Positions 16,887 through 27,269 of a DNA stretch of 64,000 nucleotides are shown piece after piece. The first letter of the stretch is position 1, and each line of letters opens with the position of its first letter. Both the position numbers and the translations under genes were made by a program. Source of the stretch: Bradyrhizobium erythrophlei (GTDB lineage: Bacteria; Pseudomonadota; Alphaproteobacteria; Rhizobiales; Xanthobacteraceae). Under the pieces are notes generated by a model, which saw only the letters and a list, made by a program, of their open reading frames with translations, ran no database searches and was not told the origin of the DNA. Where the stretch lies: contig NZ_LT670849.1 in NCBI RefSeq assembly GCF_900142985.1, forward strand, positions 62,001 through 126,000, given 5' to 3'.

Positions 16887-17819
16887 ATGCACCTTTTACT
16901 GCTTCGCGCCAAAGCCAGAATTCGCGATGCGTCGAAGACGGTCGTCGATGGCATGGTGGGCGCGGCAACCATCATCCTGTTGCGCACCGCGCGCTATTTC
17001 GATCCCATAAAGACCGCCGACTTTCTCGGGCGCGCTACCCGCCTGATCGGGCCTTTGACGCGCGAACAAAAGATCGGGCGCGCCAATCTGGTGGCCGCCT
17101 TTCCTGAAAAGTCGCCGGAGGAAATCGAGAAAATCCTTGACGGTGTTTGGGACAATCTCGGGCGGCTCGTCGCCGAATTTGCCCATCTCGACCACGTCTG
17201 GGACCACGACCCTGCGTTTCCCGAGAAGAGCCGGATCGAAATCTCCCCGCGCACGCACGAATTATTCGCAAAGCTCCGGCTGCAAGAGAGACCCGTACTG
17301 GTTTTCGCAGCCCATATCGGCAATTGGGAACTACCGGCAGTCGCGGCGGCCGCCCACGGGCTCGACGCCGCCATCCTGTTTCGCCGGCCCAACAGCGCCT
17401 CCGCCAACCGGATCATCGAGGAGCTGCGCGCCGTGAAGATGGGGACGCTCATTCCGGCCGGCCGCGACGCGCCGCTGAAGATGGCCGAAGCGCTGCGCAA
17501 GGGACAGCATGTGGCGATGCTGGTGGACCAATACTTCACCAATGGCATCGACGTGACGTTCTTTGGCCGCAAGACCAAGGCCAACCCGACGCTGGCCCGT
17601 CTGCTGCGGCAGATCGAATGTCCGATCTATGGCGTCCGCGTTGTTCGCCTGCCAAACCGCCGTTTCCGCGCCGAGATTTCGGAAGAGGTCGTGCCGGTGC
17701 GCAATGCCTCCGGACAGGTCGACGTTCAGCAAACCATGCAGGCCATCACGTCGGTGGTCGAAGGATGGATTCGCGAATATCCGGATCAATGGCTATGGCT
17801 GCACCGCCGTTGGCGGTAG
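16887..17819 (+). CDS. lpxXL: Lipid A very-long-chain acyltransferase (LpxXL, HtrB family)
   Basis: A 310-residue LpxL/HtrB-family acyltransferase. The H-x4-E motif is visible as FAAHIGNWELPA. An N-terminal hydrophobic anchor (VVDGMVGAATIILLRTARYF) attaches it to the inner membrane. It transfers the very-long acyl chain from AcpXL to lipid A. It is the last gene of the operon; the alcohol dehydrogenase-like gene that sits between fabF1XL and lpxXL in Rhizobium and Sinorhizobium is missing here. A TTG at 16878 is an alternative start. The stop codon is followed at once by a double-hairpin repeat at 17820. Confidence 0.88.
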   Translation: MHLLLLRAKARIRDASKTVVDGMVGAATIILLRTARYFDPIKTADFLGRATRLIGPLTREQKIGRANLVAAFPEKSPEEIEKILDGVWDNLGRLVAEFAHLDHVWDHDPAFPEKSRIEISPRTHELFAKLRLQERPVLVFAAHIGNWELPAVAAAAHGLDAAILFRRPNSASANRIIEELRAVKMGTLIPAGRDAPLKMAEALRKGQHVAMLVDQYFTNGIDVTFFGRKTKANPTLARLLRQIECPIYGVRVVRLPNRRFRAEISEEVVPVRNASGQVDVQQTMQAITSVVEGWIREYPDQWLWLHRRWR

Positions 17820-17988
17820 CTAGTGGAGTGGATTTGACGTTCGCAACCCGCCTAGCCGCAAATTCGAGAAGCGAACGTCAAATCCAAAACTCCACTAGAG
17901 ACTCATATTTGCTAGTGGTCCTTCTAATTCTAACATTCGCAAGAGTGGCTGCTGAGAAGGGATGCGAATGTTAGAATTGGACCACTAG
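17820..17988. repeat. Double-hairpin CTAG repeat, copy A
   Basis: Hairpin 1 spans 17820-17898 (left arm CTAGTGGAGTGGATTTGACG, right arm ending ACTCCACTAG with a three-base bulge). A 13-base linker ending CATATTTG follows. Hairpin 2 spans 17912-17988 (CTAGTGGTCC... paired with ...GGACCACTAG). It abuts the lpxXL stop codon. Its right-hand CTAG supplies the TAG stop of the potF-like gene on the other strand. Confidence 0.9.
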
Positions 17989-19094
17989 CGTCCCGTCTTC
18001 ACCTTGGTCCAGAGCCGGTTGATGACACGCTGCGTGGCCGGATCGCGCGCGGTGATCACGAACAGCTTGGCGATCGCCGCTTCATCCGGGTAGATGTTCT
18101 TGTCGGCAAGAATCTTCGGATCGAGCAGTTTCTGGCTCGCCAGGTTTCCGTTTGCGTAGGACAGGAAGTTGGAATTCCTGGCGGCAATGTCGGGCCGGTA
18201 GAGGAAGTTGATCAACTCGTAGGCTTCCTTGACGTTCTTCGCATCGGCAGGAATCGAAAGATTGTCGAAGAACATCTGCGCGCCTTCCTTGGGGATCGCA
18301 TAGCCGATCGCGATCCCGTTCCCGGCTTCGGCTGCGCGGCTTCGCGCCTGCATGATGTCGCCCGACCAGCCGACCACGAGGCAGATTTCGCCGGTCGCCA
18401 GCGCGCTCAGATATTCGGAGGAATGAAACTTGCGAACGTAAGGCCGGATTTTGCCGACCAAGTCGGCCGCCTTGTCCAGATCGGACTGCTTCGTTGAATT
18501 CGGATCGAGACCGAGATAGTTCAGCGCGGCCGGGAAAATATCGTCAGGCGAGTCCAGCATATGGACGCCGCAATCCCTGAACTTCGCGAGGTTCTCCGGT
18601 TTGAAAACGATATCCCAGCTATCGATCGCCGCGCCCGCACCGAGGATGCTCTCCGCCGTCCTGACGTTATAGCCAATGCCGGTGGTGCCCCACATGTAGT
18701 TGGCGGCGTACTGATTGTCCGGATCGTAAGTCGCGAGCCGCGCGGTCACCATGGCCCACGCATTGGCGAGATTCGGCAGCTTCGACCTGTCGAGCTTCTG
18801 AAACACATTCGCCTTGATCTGGCGCTGCAGGAAATAGGCCGTCGGCACCACGACATCGTAACCCGACTTGCCGGCCAGAAGCCGCGTCTCCAGCGTCTCG
18901 TTGGCATCGAAAGTGTCGTAGACAACCTTGATGCCGGTCTCGCGGGTGAAGTCCTCGAGCACGCCGGGCGCCATATAGCTCGACCAGTTGTAGAAATTGA
19001 CCGTGCGCTCCTCGGCCTTCGCTAGCGCCGGCAGTGCCAGCAGCATGCTAACGATCGACAAGCGGATCAGAGGCACGACGCGCTGGAGCGGCAT
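17985..19094 (-). CDS. Polyamine ABC transporter substrate-binding protein, PotF-like
   Basis: A 369-residue periplasmic protein. Residues 1-27 form a signal peptide ending ALAKAEE, followed by VNFYNWSSYMAPGVLEDF, the typical opening of PotD/PotF proteins, and later DVVVPTAYFLQRQ and SPDDIFPAALNYLG. It would bind putrescine or a related polyamine. No permease or ATPase gene is adjacent; instead it follows an aminotransferase gene with a 12-base gap. ATG 19094 is preferred over 19100 for ribosome spacing. The stop codon TAG comes from the adjoining repeat. Confidence 0.85.
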   Translation of the reverse strand: MPLQRVVPLIRLSIVSMLLALPALAKAEERTVNFYNWSSYMAPGVLEDFTRETGIKVVYDTFDANETLETRLLAGKSGYDVVVPTAYFLQRQIKANVFQKLDRSKLPNLANAWAMVTARLATYDPDNQYAANYMWGTTGIGYNVRTAESILGAGAAIDSWDIVFKPENLAKFRDCGVHMLDSPDDIFPAALNYLGLDPNSTKQSDLDKAADLVGKIRPYVRKFHSSEYLSALATGEICLVVGWSGDIMQARSRAAEAGNGIAIGYAIPKEGAQMFFDNLSIPADAKNVKEAYELINFLYRPDIAARNSNFLSYANGNLASQKLLDPKILADKNIYPDEAAIAKLFVITARDPATQRVINRLWTKVKTGR

Positions 19095-19106
19095 TCTCAT
19101 TCTCCG

Positions 19107-20270
19107 CTATCGCCGGCGCACTGCGTCCGACAAACGCTCTAGCGCAGTATCGAGCGTCGAATCCCGCTTTGCAAAACAGAAACGCACCACCGTCGTCACC
19201 GGCTCCTGCTCGTAGAAAGCCGACACCGGGATGGCTGCCACCTTGTAATCGGTGACGATACGCTTGCAGAAGGCTTCGTCGGTTTCGTTCAGGCCAAGCG
19301 GCGACAGATCGACGGTGAGAAAATAGGTGCCCTGCGAGCGCAACACCGGAAAGCCGAGGCGTTCGAGCCCGCTTGTCAGCCGGTCGCGGCTACGCGCGAG
19401 GTCCTTTCGCATCTCGTAAAAATACTCATCCGGCTTGCCGAGACCGTAGGCAACCGCGGCCTGAAGGTTCGGTGCCGTCGTGAAGGTGAGAAACTGATGC
19501 ACCTTCGCGGCGACCCGCAACAGCGGCGGCGCGGCGCAGACAAAGCCGATCTTCCAGCCCGTGAGCGAAAATATCTTGCCCGCGGAGCCGACCTTGATCG
19601 TGCGGTCGCGCATGCCAGGAATGGTGATCAGCGGAATGTGTGCACGCCCGTCGAAGATGACGTGCTCCCAGACTTCGTCGCAGATCGCGATCACGTCGAA
19701 TTCCTGGCAATATCGCGCCAGCAGTTCGAGGTCTTCACGCGGATATACCACCGCAGCCGGGTTCAGCGGATTGTTGAACAGCACGGCCTTGGTCTTGCGG
19801 TTGAAGACAGCGCGCAGCGCCTCTTCCGTCAGCCGCCAGTGCGGCGGTTCAAGCCTTACCAGGCGCGGGATGCCGCCCGCCTGGCGGATGATCGGCAGAT
19901 AGGAATCGTAGACCGGCTGGAAGACAACGACCTCGTCGCCGGGTTCGACCACCGCGAGGATCGCCGAGGTCAGCGCTTCGGTGCCGCCGGACGTCACCAT
20001 CACCTCGGTCATCGGATCGAGATTAAGACCATGCCAGTGCTGATAATGGCTGGCGATCGCCTGCCGCAGTTCCGGAATACCCATCATCGACGGGTACTGG
20101 TTGTTGCCGTTCATCACGGCGTCGGCGGCAGCGTTGCGGATGTCCTCCGGTCCGGGATCGTCCGGAAAACCCTGGCCGAGATTGATGGCGTTGTTATCGC
20201 GGGCAAGCTGCGACATCGCCTCGAAGACCGTGACCGGCAGGTCGCCGAAAACCTTGTTCAGGGACGTCAT
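19107..20270 (-). CDS. Class I/II PLP-dependent aminotransferase
   Basis: A 387-residue fold-type I aminotransferase. Key signs: NLGQGFPDDPGPEDI near the start, TSGGTEALTSAILAV, the Asp/Tyr region AICDEVWEHVIFDG, and the catalytic Lys in GSAGKIFSLTGWKIGF. It resembles the kynurenine/methionine-type (YbdL-like) subgroup, so the amino donor may be Met, His or kynurenine. It lies between a rhodanese gene (8 bases upstream) and the potF-like gene, forming one operon. Confidence 0.82.
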   Translation of the reverse strand: MTSLNKVFGDLPVTVFEAMSQLARDNNAINLGQGFPDDPGPEDIRNAAADAVMNGNNQYPSMMGIPELRQAIASHYQHWHGLNLDPMTEVMVTSGGTEALTSAILAVVEPGDEVVVFQPVYDSYLPIIRQAGGIPRLVRLEPPHWRLTEEALRAVFNRKTKAVLFNNPLNPAAVVYPREDLELLARYCQEFDVIAICDEVWEHVIFDGRAHIPLITIPGMRDRTIKVGSAGKIFSLTGWKIGFVCAAPPLLRVAAKVHQFLTFTTAPNLQAAVAYGLGKPDEYFYEMRKDLARSRDRLTSGLERLGFPVLRSQGTYFLTVDLSPLGLNETDEAFCKRIVTDYKVAAIPVSAFYEQEPVTTVVRFCFAKRDSTLDTALERLSDAVRRR

Positions 20271-20278
20271 GGGAACGG

Positions 20279-20614
20279 TCAGCCGGGCGAATTCGTCGGC
20301 AAACCTGCGCCTTTCCAGGCCAGCATCCCGCCCGCGAGATGTTTGTCGTAAGGCAGCCCGGCCGCCTGCGCCGCCAGCGAGGCGGTCACCGATCGCTTGC
20401 CCGACCGGCAGGCGAACACCACCTGTTTGCCCTTCGGATCGGGAATAGCATTTGGATCGAAGCTCGACAGCGGAACCACGACCGCGCCGGGATAGGCATC
20501 GACCGCAACCTCGTTGGGCTCGCGGACGTCGACCAGAAGATAGCGCCCTTCAGCCATGCCGCGCGACACGTCTTCCGCCGCCAAATCCTGAACCCGATGT
20601 CCTTGATCCGTCAC
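20279..20614 (-). CDS. Single-domain rhodanese-like sulfurtransferase
   Basis: A 111-residue rhodanese domain. The active Cys sits in VVFACRSGKRSVTAS, and the CH2A-like opening LLVDVREPNEVAVDAYPGA is present. It would move sulfur from a donor to an acceptor thiol. I chose GTG 20614 because GGAGG lies seven bases upstream; an upstream TTG at 20653 and an ATG at 20620 have poor spacing. First gene of the rhodanese-aminotransferase-potF run. Confidence 0.78.
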   Translation of the reverse strand: MTDQGHRVQDLAAEDVSRGMAEGRYLLVDVREPNEVAVDAYPGAVVVPLSSFDPNAIPDPKGKQVVFACRSGKRSVTASLAAQAAGLPYDKHLAGGMLAWKGAGLPTNSPG

Positions 20615-20714
20615 CCACATCCTCCACTCGAACGCCTCTTGATCAGCCGCCAACCTCGCCCCTCACGTGACGAAAATCAAGCGCCCGATAAGTCGAATTA
20701 CCGGCGGTCCCGGC

Positions 20715-22655
20715 TCAAACGGTGACCTGGGTTCCGACCTCGACCACGCGGCCGCTCGGAATCTGGAAATAGTCGGTCGCATCGTTGGCTGTGCGGCTCA
20801 ACGCAATAAAGAGATGATCTTGCCAGCGCGGCATTCCGGAATGCGCGGCGGGCTTCAGCGCCCGGCGCGACAGGAAGAAGGACGTCGACATGATGTCGAA
20901 CTGCCAGCCGAGCTTGCGGGCAATGGCGAGGGCCTTTGGAACGTTGGGCGACTCCATGAAGCCGAACTTCAGCGTGATCTTGGTAAAGGTATTACTGATC
21001 TGCTCCAGCCTTACGCGCTCCGATGGATCGACGCGTGGGGTGGCCGCCGTCTCGATGGTGAGAATGACATTCTTCTCATGCAGCACTTTGTAGTGCTTTA
21101 GACTATGCATCAGCGCGGTCGGTGCGCTGATGGGGTCGCTGGTCAGAAAAACGGCCGTGCCGGGAACGCGTTGCGGCGGCCGCTTCTCCAGCATCGCCAC
21201 GAGGTCGGCGAGCGGAAACTCGAGCTTGCGCGACTTTTCAAACAACAGCCGGCTGCCGCGACGCCACGTATACATCAACAGCATCACGATCGAACCGAGC
21301 GCGAGCGGCACCCAGCCGCCTTCCAGTACCTTCAGCAGATTGGCGGCGAGGAACGTAAAATCGAGAAACAGGAACGGCGCAATCAGCGCCGCGGCCGCGA
21401 TCGGCGACCACTTCCATACCCGCCAGATCACGACAAAGCCCATCATGCCCGTTACCACCATGGTGCCGGTCACCGAGATGCCATAGGCCGAAGCAAGCGC
21501 GCTCGACGAGCGGAACATGACGACCAGCAGCACCACCGCGATAAAGAGCAGCAGGTTGATGCGCGGAATATAGATCTGTCCGAACTGCGATTCAGACGTG
21601 TGCCTGATCTCAAATCTCGGCAGCAACCCGAGCTGGATCGCTTGCTGCGTCAACGAATAGGCGCCGGTGATCACCGCCTGGCTCGCGATCACGGTGGCAA
21701 CGGTTGCCAGCCCGACCATCGGAATGAGTGCCCAGTCCGGAAACATCAGGAAGAACGGATTTTCGATCGCTTTGGGATCGGCGATGACGAGCGCCCCCTG
21801 TCCCAGGTAGTTCAACGCCAGCGATGGCAATACAATGAAGAGCCACGCCGTCTGAATTGGCTTTTTGCCGAAATGCCCGAGGTCCGCGTAGAGCGCCTCC
21901 GCACCGGTCACTGCGAGAAACACCGCGCCCAGCGTCACAAAGCCGATCATGCCGTGATGGAGCATGAAGGAGACGGCAAGTATCGGATTCAACGCCTGCA
22001 ACACCGCGGGATGCTGCATCACCGGGATGATGGCGCCGATCGCTATGATGGCAAACCAGATGCACATGATCGGCCCGAAAAAGGCCGCCACATGGGCCGT
22101 GCCGCGCGACTGTGCCGCAAACAGCACCAGCAGGATGAGGACGGTAAGCGGGACCACGTACGGGTCGAACGCCGCGGTGACGAGCTTGATGCCTTCGATG
22201 GCCGACAGCACCGAGAGTGCCGGTGTGATAACGGCGTCGCCGTAAAACAGCGCGCCGCTGATGATACCTAGAAGAACAATGGTGCCGGCGCCACGGCTGA
22301 CCGCGCGCTGCGCCAGCGCCATCAGGGCCAGTGTTCCGCCCTCGCCGTGATTGTCGGCGCGAAGCAGGATCACGACATATTTCATCGTCACGACGATGAT
22401 CAGGGCCCACAGGATCAGAGATACCACCCCGAGCACGGCAGCGGGATCGACGACGCCCGAGGGCCCGCTGGCAGCGACCACCGCTTCACGCAGAGCGTAC
22501 AGGGGGCTGGTGCCGATATCCCCATAGACGACGCCGATACTGCCGATCAGCAGCGCCTTCAGGCTGGCCGTCGAATGGATCTCTCCATGGCCATTTGTCC
22601 CATGGCCATTGGCCGCCGTCGTTTCCGCGGCGGGAGCTGCAACATCGGTTGTCAT
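20715..22655 (-). CDS. kup: Kup-type potassium uptake transporter (copy 1)
   Basis: A 646-residue KUP/HAK transporter with about 12 membrane helices. The family start [20 protein letters not shown] follows a 30-residue polar N-terminus rich in Ala/Gly/His. Other signatures are [15 protein letters not shown] and the ending [20 protein letters not shown]. It is a K+/H+ symporter of the inner membrane. It lies 100 bases downstream of a second kup gene of near-identical length, so the pair is a tandem duplication that has diverged. Confidence 0.93.
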   Translation of the reverse strand: MTTDVAAPAAETTAANGHGTNGHGEIHSTASLKALLIGSIGVVYGDIGTSPLYALREAVVAASGPSGVVDPAAVLGVVSLILWALIIVVTMKYVVILLRADNHGEGGTLALMALAQRAVSRGAGTIVLLGIISGALFYGDAVITPALSVLSAIEGIKLVTAAFDPYVVPLTVLILLVLFAAQSRGTAHVAAFFGPIMCIWFAIIAIGAIIPVMQHPAVLQALNPILAVSFMLHHGMIGFVTLGAVFLAVTGAEALYADLGHFGKKPIQTAWLFIVLPSLALNYLGQGALVIADPKAIENPFFLMFPDWALIPMVGLATVATVIASQAVITGAYSLTQQAIQLGLLPRFEIRHTSESQFGQIYIPRINLLLFIAVVLLVVMFRSSSALASAYGISVTGTMVVTGMMGFVVIWRVWKWSPIAAAALIAPFLFLDFTFLAANLLKVLEGGWVPLALGSIVMLLMYTWRRGSRLLFEKSRKLEFPLADLVAMLEKRPPQRVPGTAVFLTSDPISAPTALMHSLKHYKVLHEKNVILTIETAATPRVDPSERVRLEQISNTFTKITLKFGFMESPNVPKALAIARKLGWQFDIMSTSFFLSRRALKPAAHSGMPRWQDHLFIALSRTANDATDYFQIPSGRVVEVGTQVTV

Positions 22656-22755
22656 GAAAGTAGGAAGCCTCTAGCAAAGCGAGCGGCTTATGCCCCGCGC
22701 CCGAAGCATAGCCTAGCCCTATTTTAGGCCAATGGCATGCTAAAAATGCATAACT

Positions 22756-24657
22756 TCAAATAGTGACCTGCGTCCCGACTTCAACCACCCGGCCGGTCGG
22801 GATCTGGAAATAGTCGGTCGCGTCGTTTGCCGAGCGGCTCATCGCAATAAACAGATGATCCTGCCACTGCGGCATCTCTGACTGGGCGGATGGCTTCAGC
22901 GCCCGGCGGGAGACAAAGAACGACGTCGACATGATGTCGAAATGCCAGCCGAGCTTGCGCGCGATCCCGAGCGCCTTGGGCACGTTGGGCGTTTCCATGA
23001 AGCCAAAGCGCAACTGGACCGCCGCAAATCTTTCGCTGATGGCCTCCATCCGGACGCGTTCAGCGGGGTCAACCCTGGGTGTTTGCGCGGTCTGAATCGT
23101 CAAGATCACATTGTGCTCGTGGAGTACCTTGTTGTGCTTGAGGTTGTGCAGGAGCGCCGTCGGCACGAAGCTCGGGTCGCTGGTCAGAAAAACCGCGGTG
23201 CCCTTAACGATATGAGGCGGACGCTTTTCGAGACTCTTGAGCAGATCATTCAGCGGCACCTCGATATTTCGGGTTTTCTGGACCAGGATCGCGGTCCCTC
23301 GGCGCCAGGTCCAGATCATGATCGCCATGGCGAGACCGAACAACAACGGCACCCACGCGCCTTCGAACAGTTTCAGGAGATTGGCGCTGAAGAAGGTCGT
23401 GTCGACGATGACAAGCGGCATGATCACAGCCGCAGCCGTCGCCGCACGCCAGTTCCACAATTTCCAGATCACCACGAAACCCATGATGCCATCGGTGACC
23501 ATGGTGGTCGAAACGGCGATGCCGTAGGCCGAAGCAAGGCCACTGGACGTGCGGAACAGCAGCACCAGCAACAATACGCCGATCAGCAATAGCCGGTTCA
23601 CGCGCGGCAGATAGATCTGGCCCGCGTGCGTTTCCGACGTGTAGCGAACCTCAAAGCGCGGCAGCAGACCGAGTTGCACCGCCTGTCGCGTCAGCGAATA
23701 GGCGCCCGTGATGACAGCCTGGCTGGCGATGACCGTTGCAGCCGTCGCCAGCGCGACCAACGGCAGCAGCAGGACCTCAGGAACCATCCGGTAGAAGGAA
23801 TTCTCGATCGCATCGGGATGGGAAAGCACCAGCGCGCCCTGGCCGAAGTAGTTGAGAAGCAGGGATGGCAGCACGAAGTAAAGCCACCCCGCCTGAATCG
23901 GTTTGCGCCCGAAATGCCCGAGATCGGCGTAGAGCGCCTCCCCGCCGGTCACGGCAAGAAATACCGCGCCCAGCGTCACGAGGCCGATTGTTCCGTGAGA
24001 GAGCAGGAATTGCAGCGCGTACCAGGGATTGATCGCCGCGAGCACCGACGGATCGTCGCTGATGTGATAGAGGCCCATCACTGCAAGAGCGAAGAACCAG
24101 ACCATCATGACCGGACCGAAGGCCGAAGCGACGCGCGCCGTACCGCTCCTTTGGACCGCAAACAATCCGACCAGGATGAATATCGTCAGCGGCACGACAT
24201 AATGTTCGAACGCCGGCGTTGCGAGCTTGAGGCCTTCCACGGCCGAGAGCACAGAAATGGCCGGCGTGATCATGGAGTCGCCGATAAACATCGAGGCGCC
24301 CAGCACGCCAAGCGCCAACAACAGCCAGCTTCTGCGGCCAAGCGCGCGCTGGCTCAGAGCCATCAACGACAAGGTGCCGCCCTCGCCGTTATTGTCGGCA
24401 CGCAGCAGCAGCAAGACGTATTTCGCGGTGACGACGATGAAGAGCGCCCAGACGATCAGCGAGAGAACCCCGAGCACCATGATCCGGCTGACTGGCTGGC
24501 CGTGCGCCGCGCCGGCGACCGCTTCGCGGAAGGCGTAGAGCGGCGAAGTTCCGATATCGCCGAAGACAACCCCGATGCTTCCCAGCGTCAGGGACCAAAA
24601 GCCTGTGGTGGTGACGGGCCCGTCATGAGCCTCTGTCGACGTAACACTGGCGGTCAT
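22756..24657 (-). CDS. kup: Kup-type potassium uptake transporter (copy 2)
   Basis: A 633-residue KUP transporter and paralogue of the following gene. It reads [39 protein letters not shown], and ends [20 protein letters not shown]. The main differences are a shorter N-terminus and variable loops. Both copies keep the conserved membrane core and C-terminal cytoplasmic domain, so both should work; they may differ in affinity or expression. Confidence 0.93.
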   Translation of the reverse strand: MTASVTSTEAHDGPVTTTGFWSLTLGSIGVVFGDIGTSPLYAFREAVAGAAHGQPVSRIMVLGVLSLIVWALFIVVTAKYVLLLLRADNNGEGGTLSLMALSQRALGRRSWLLLALGVLGASMFIGDSMITPAISVLSAVEGLKLATPAFEHYVVPLTIFILVGLFAVQRSGTARVASAFGPVMMVWFFALAVMGLYHISDDPSVLAAINPWYALQFLLSHGTIGLVTLGAVFLAVTGGEALYADLGHFGRKPIQAGWLYFVLPSLLLNYFGQGALVLSHPDAIENSFYRMVPEVLLLPLVALATAATVIASQAVITGAYSLTRQAVQLGLLPRFEVRYTSETHAGQIYLPRVNRLLLIGVLLLVLLFRTSSGLASAYGIAVSTTMVTDGIMGFVVIWKLWNWRAATAAAVIMPLVIVDTTFFSANLLKLFEGAWVPLLFGLAMAIMIWTWRRGTAILVQKTRNIEVPLNDLLKSLEKRPPHIVKGTAVFLTSDPSFVPTALLHNLKHNKVLHEHNVILTIQTAQTPRVDPAERVRMEAISERFAAVQLRFGFMETPNVPKALGIARKLGWHFDIMSTSFFVSRRALKPSAQSEMPQWQDHLFIAMSRSANDATDYFQIPTGRVVEVGTQVTI

Positions 24658-24799
24658 GATGACAGGAGGGCTCGATCTCTGATTTTGGTCCCGACGGTTA
24701 TCGACGCTTTCCTTGAAAGCCTGTCAACGCCTTGACTCGGCGTCCACGAAAACCCGCAAAGACTCAATCGTTCTCGAAGAGGGTAATATGGTAGCGCGG

Positions 24800-25630
24800 C
24801 TAGGGCTTTAAGCCGGGCGGCAGCGGCGGATTTTCGCGCATAAGGGTGATGGTCACCCGGCGATTTGCCGACAGCGAGGGATCGTCGGGGAACAGCGGCA
24901 AGGTATCGGCCTTGCCGGAGACGGCGAAGATGTGGGCCGGCGGCAGCCCTTCCCGCTCGAGGATTTGCCGCACGGCGTTGGCGCGGTCGGCGGAAAGGTC
25001 GAAGGCGCCGTAATCGCTTCGGGTCGGAACATAGCCGGCCGAGGTGTGGCCGGCGATCGCAACGCGGAGCGGGGTCGCCTTCAGCGGCGCCGCGAGCTTC
25101 TGGATCAGGCGCCGCGTCCGCTCAAAGGGAACCTTCGAGCCTTCGGCAAACATCGAGCGGCCATCCTGATCGACGATCTCGAGGTTGAGGCCCTCTTTGG
25201 TCTCCTCGAACATGATGTGCTTGGAGATTTCGGTCATCTCCGGCATGTCCTGCAACGCCTGGCGCAGCGAGGCCGAGGCCAGCGCGAATTCGCGGTCGAT
25301 CTTCAGCTTGGCGCCGGAAACCTGGTTTTGATCCTGCTGATCCGGCGTCGGCGTATTGGAAGCCTCGTCCGGCGAAATATGATCGACGTTCTTCAGCTTG
25401 GGCCGCGTCGGCAAACCATCGGACTCGATGATGCCGGAATAGCGCACGTCGGTCTGCACGCCGAAGGCCTCGCGCATCGAACCGGCGACGATCTTCAGCT
25501 TGTTGTTGTCCATGGTGGAGAACGCCACGAGCATCACGAAGAAGCTCATCATCAGACCCATCAGGTCCGCGAAGGTCACGAACCAGCCGTGTCCTCCGCC
25601 GTGTGTCTCGCCGCGTTTTTTCTTGGCCAT
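24800..25630 (-). CDS. motB: Flagellar motor/stator protein MotB
   Basis: A 276-residue protein. An N-terminal membrane helix follows a Lys-rich segment (WFVTFADLMGLMMSFFVMLV), with the proton-path Asp in FADLM. The C-terminal OmpA-like peptidoglycan-binding domain has the motifs VAIAGHTSAGYVP, LSADRANAVRQIL and SANRRVTITL. With MotA it forms the inner-membrane stator. It starts 15 bases after motA. No other flagellar genes are nearby. Confidence 0.9.
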   Translation of the reverse strand: MAKKKRGETHGGGHGWFVTFADLMGLMMSFFVMLVAFSTMDNNKLKIVAGSMREAFGVQTDVRYSGIIESDGLPTRPKLKNVDHISPDEASNTPTPDQQDQNQVSGAKLKIDREFALASASLRQALQDMPEMTEISKHIMFEETKEGLNLEIVDQDGRSMFAEGSKVPFERTRRLIQKLAAPLKATPLRVAIAGHTSAGYVPTRSDYGAFDLSADRANAVRQILEREGLPPAHIFAVSGKADTLPLFPDDPSLSANRRVTITLMRENPPLPPGLKP

Positions 25631-25645
25631 GGTCGATCCGCGGGA

Positions 25646-26419
25646 TTAAGCGTGAGCTTCTTCGCCCTCTTCATGGCGATGTTTTTCCGGCAGGTAGGCC
25701 AGAAGCATTTCACGGACCAGCGTCGGGCTCTTGGAATCGCGGATCATCAGAATGCCATCGATGATCAGCGTGCGGTTGGTCTCCTCGTCAAGCAGCTTGC
25801 CGTGAAGCTTGTCGGCGATCGGCAGACAGAACAGGTTCGCAACCAGCGCGCCGTACAGCGTGGCGAGCAGCGCGGTCGCCATGAAGGGACCGAGCTTGGA
25901 GGGGTCGGTCATGTTCGCAAACATCTGCACCATGCCGATCAGCGTACCGATCATGCCGAAGGCGGGAGCGCAATCGCCGATGGCGCGGTAGATCTTGCTG
26001 CCTTCATCGAGGTGCATCAGGAAGTTGTCGCGGTCGCGCTCGAGATTGTCGCGGATGAATTCCATGTCGTAGCCGTCGGCGATGTAGCGAATGCCCTTGG
26101 CGAGGAACGGCTCGTCGGTCTCGACCTTTTCGAGACCGACCGGTCCCTGCTTGCGGGCGATCTCGGCGATACGGGCGAGTTCGTCGACGAGATCGTGCGC
26201 CGACAGCCGGCTCATCGTGAAGGCGAATCTGGCGCCGAGCGGAAGACCATGGAGCATGACACCGAGGGGAAAGCGGATCATCGTGGCGGCGATCGATCCG
26301 CCGAAAATGATGATGGCGGCGTGTTCGCTGACAAACAGCTCGAACGAGCCTCCGAGCAGCATCATCACCGCAATGACAATGACGCCTGCGACGAGGCCGA
26401 CGCCCGTCATAATATCCAT
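25646..26419 (-). CDS. motA: Flagellar motor/stator protein MotA
   Basis: A 257-residue MotA/TolQ/ExbB-family protein with four membrane helices: two near the start (VGLVAGVIVIAVMMLLGG and IIIFGGSIAATMI) and two near 150-200 (AFGMIGTLIGMVQMFANM and MATALLATLYGALVANLF). ATG 26419 has GGAG seven bases upstream; an extension to 26491 is not supported. The MotAB pair uses ion flow to drive flagellar rotation; the PomA-like length leaves open Na+ or H+ use. Confidence 0.9.
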   Translation of the reverse strand: MDIMTGVGLVAGVIVIAVMMLLGGSFELFVSEHAAIIIFGGSIAATMIRFPLGVMLHGLPLGARFAFTMSRLSAHDLVDELARIAEIARKQGPVGLEKVETDEPFLAKGIRYIADGYDMEFIRDNLERDRDNFLMHLDEGSKIYRAIGDCAPAFGMIGTLIGMVQMFANMTDPSKLGPFMATALLATLYGALVANLFCLPIADKLHGKLLDEETNRTLIIDGILMIRDSKSPTLVREMLLAYLPEKHRHEEGEEAHA

Positions 26420-26660
26420 TGGGAGACTCCAACGCGTACGCGAACGACCGGCCGTCCTGGACGGTCGCGCAGCCCCCTCCGAGCCGCGCACCTAGAACCC
26501 TACGGGCCGGCCATTAAAGAGGCGTAAAGGTTAAGCGGTTTTGAGGTCCCATGCTCCGACAACCCGGGGAGGCACGGCCCGCTCAAAAAACCGTGCGTCC
26601 TGACAGCTTGGCAAGACTCTGCTAACCATTGTGCCGTTCATCTTTGCAAGCCTCCACACC

Positions 26661-27086
26661 ATGGCTGTTCGTCTCGCTGCCCTGCCCGCGATTGTTTGCG
26701 CAACATTGCTCGCCGCCTGTAGCGGCAGCGATCGGGCGATGTTCGGCGGCTCCGACAATGCGCCTTCTGCCAGCAGCGTTCCCGCAGGACCCGCGGCCAA
26801 ACCGCCGCCGGTGAATCTTGCCGGCCGGTGGACGCTGTCGGCGACCGGCTCAAGCTCATGCGCGATGACCTTCGGCGCCAGCTCGCCCGACGCCACCGAG
26901 GGCACGATTGCACCCGCCGGGGGCTGTCCGTTCAATTTCTTCACCAGCCGGAAATGGAGTTACACCGACGCAGGCCTCACGCTGCGCGACCACAACGCGC
27001 AGGCGCTGGCGCAGCTTTCACCGGCCGGTCCCACTCGCTTCGAGGGCAAGGCCGGGGCTGGCCAGGATGTGGCGCTGTCGCGTTGA
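26661..27086 (+). CDS. AprI/Inh-type metalloprotease inhibitor lipoprotein
   Basis: A 141-residue lipoprotein. A signal peptide ends in the lipobox LLAACSG (Cys about 20). After a Pro/Ala-rich linker, the domain LAGRWTLSATGSSSCAMTFG with GGCPFNFFTSRKW matches the small beta-barrel of AprI/Inh family inhibitors of secreted metalloproteases. No protease gene is nearby, so it may act as a general periplasmic guard. GTG 26631 is an in-frame alternative start, but ATG 26661 begins the signal peptide. Confidence 0.75.
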   Translation: MAVRLAALPAIVCATLLAACSGSDRAMFGGSDNAPSASSVPAGPAAKPPPVNLAGRWTLSATGSSSCAMTFGASSPDATEGTIAPAGGCPFNFFTSRKWSYTDAGLTLRDHNAQALAQLSPAGPTRFEGKAGAGQDVALSR

Positions 27087-27104
27087 GACAGCGCCGTCGC
27101 CGTC

Positions 27105-27269
27105 AGTGGAGTGGATTTGCCATTCGCTACCCGCCTCGCCGCGAGTTCGCAAAGCGAATGTCAAATCCAAAACTCCACTAAAACTTATCTTCGCTAGTGG
27201 TCCTTTGATTCTAACATTCGCAAAAGCAGCCGCCGAGAAAGAATGCGAATGTTAGAATCGGACCACTAG
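27105..27269. repeat. Double-hairpin CTAG repeat, copy B1
   Basis: Same type as copy A: hairpin 1 at 27105-27181 (AGTGGAGTGGATTTGCCATT... with right arm GCGAATGTCAAATCC), a 12-base linker, and hairpin 2 at 27194-27269 (CTAGTGGTCC...GGACCACTAG). The outer CTAG of hairpin 1 has decayed. Its final CTAG (27266-27269) is shared with the first base pairs of copy B2. Confidence 0.9.

Noticed and set aside
15504..16892. 462-codon open frame on the minus strand
   Set aside because: Shadow of fabF1XL, which has all ketosynthase motifs.
17820..17988. Repeat copy A as a simple pair of terminators
   Set aside because: No T-runs follow the stems, and the same unit occurs between divergent genes at 32.0 and 39.0 kb, where no terminator is needed.
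21105..22271. 388-codon open frame on the plus strand
   Set aside because: Shadow of the kup gene; the same happens at 23626-24735 over the second kup gene.
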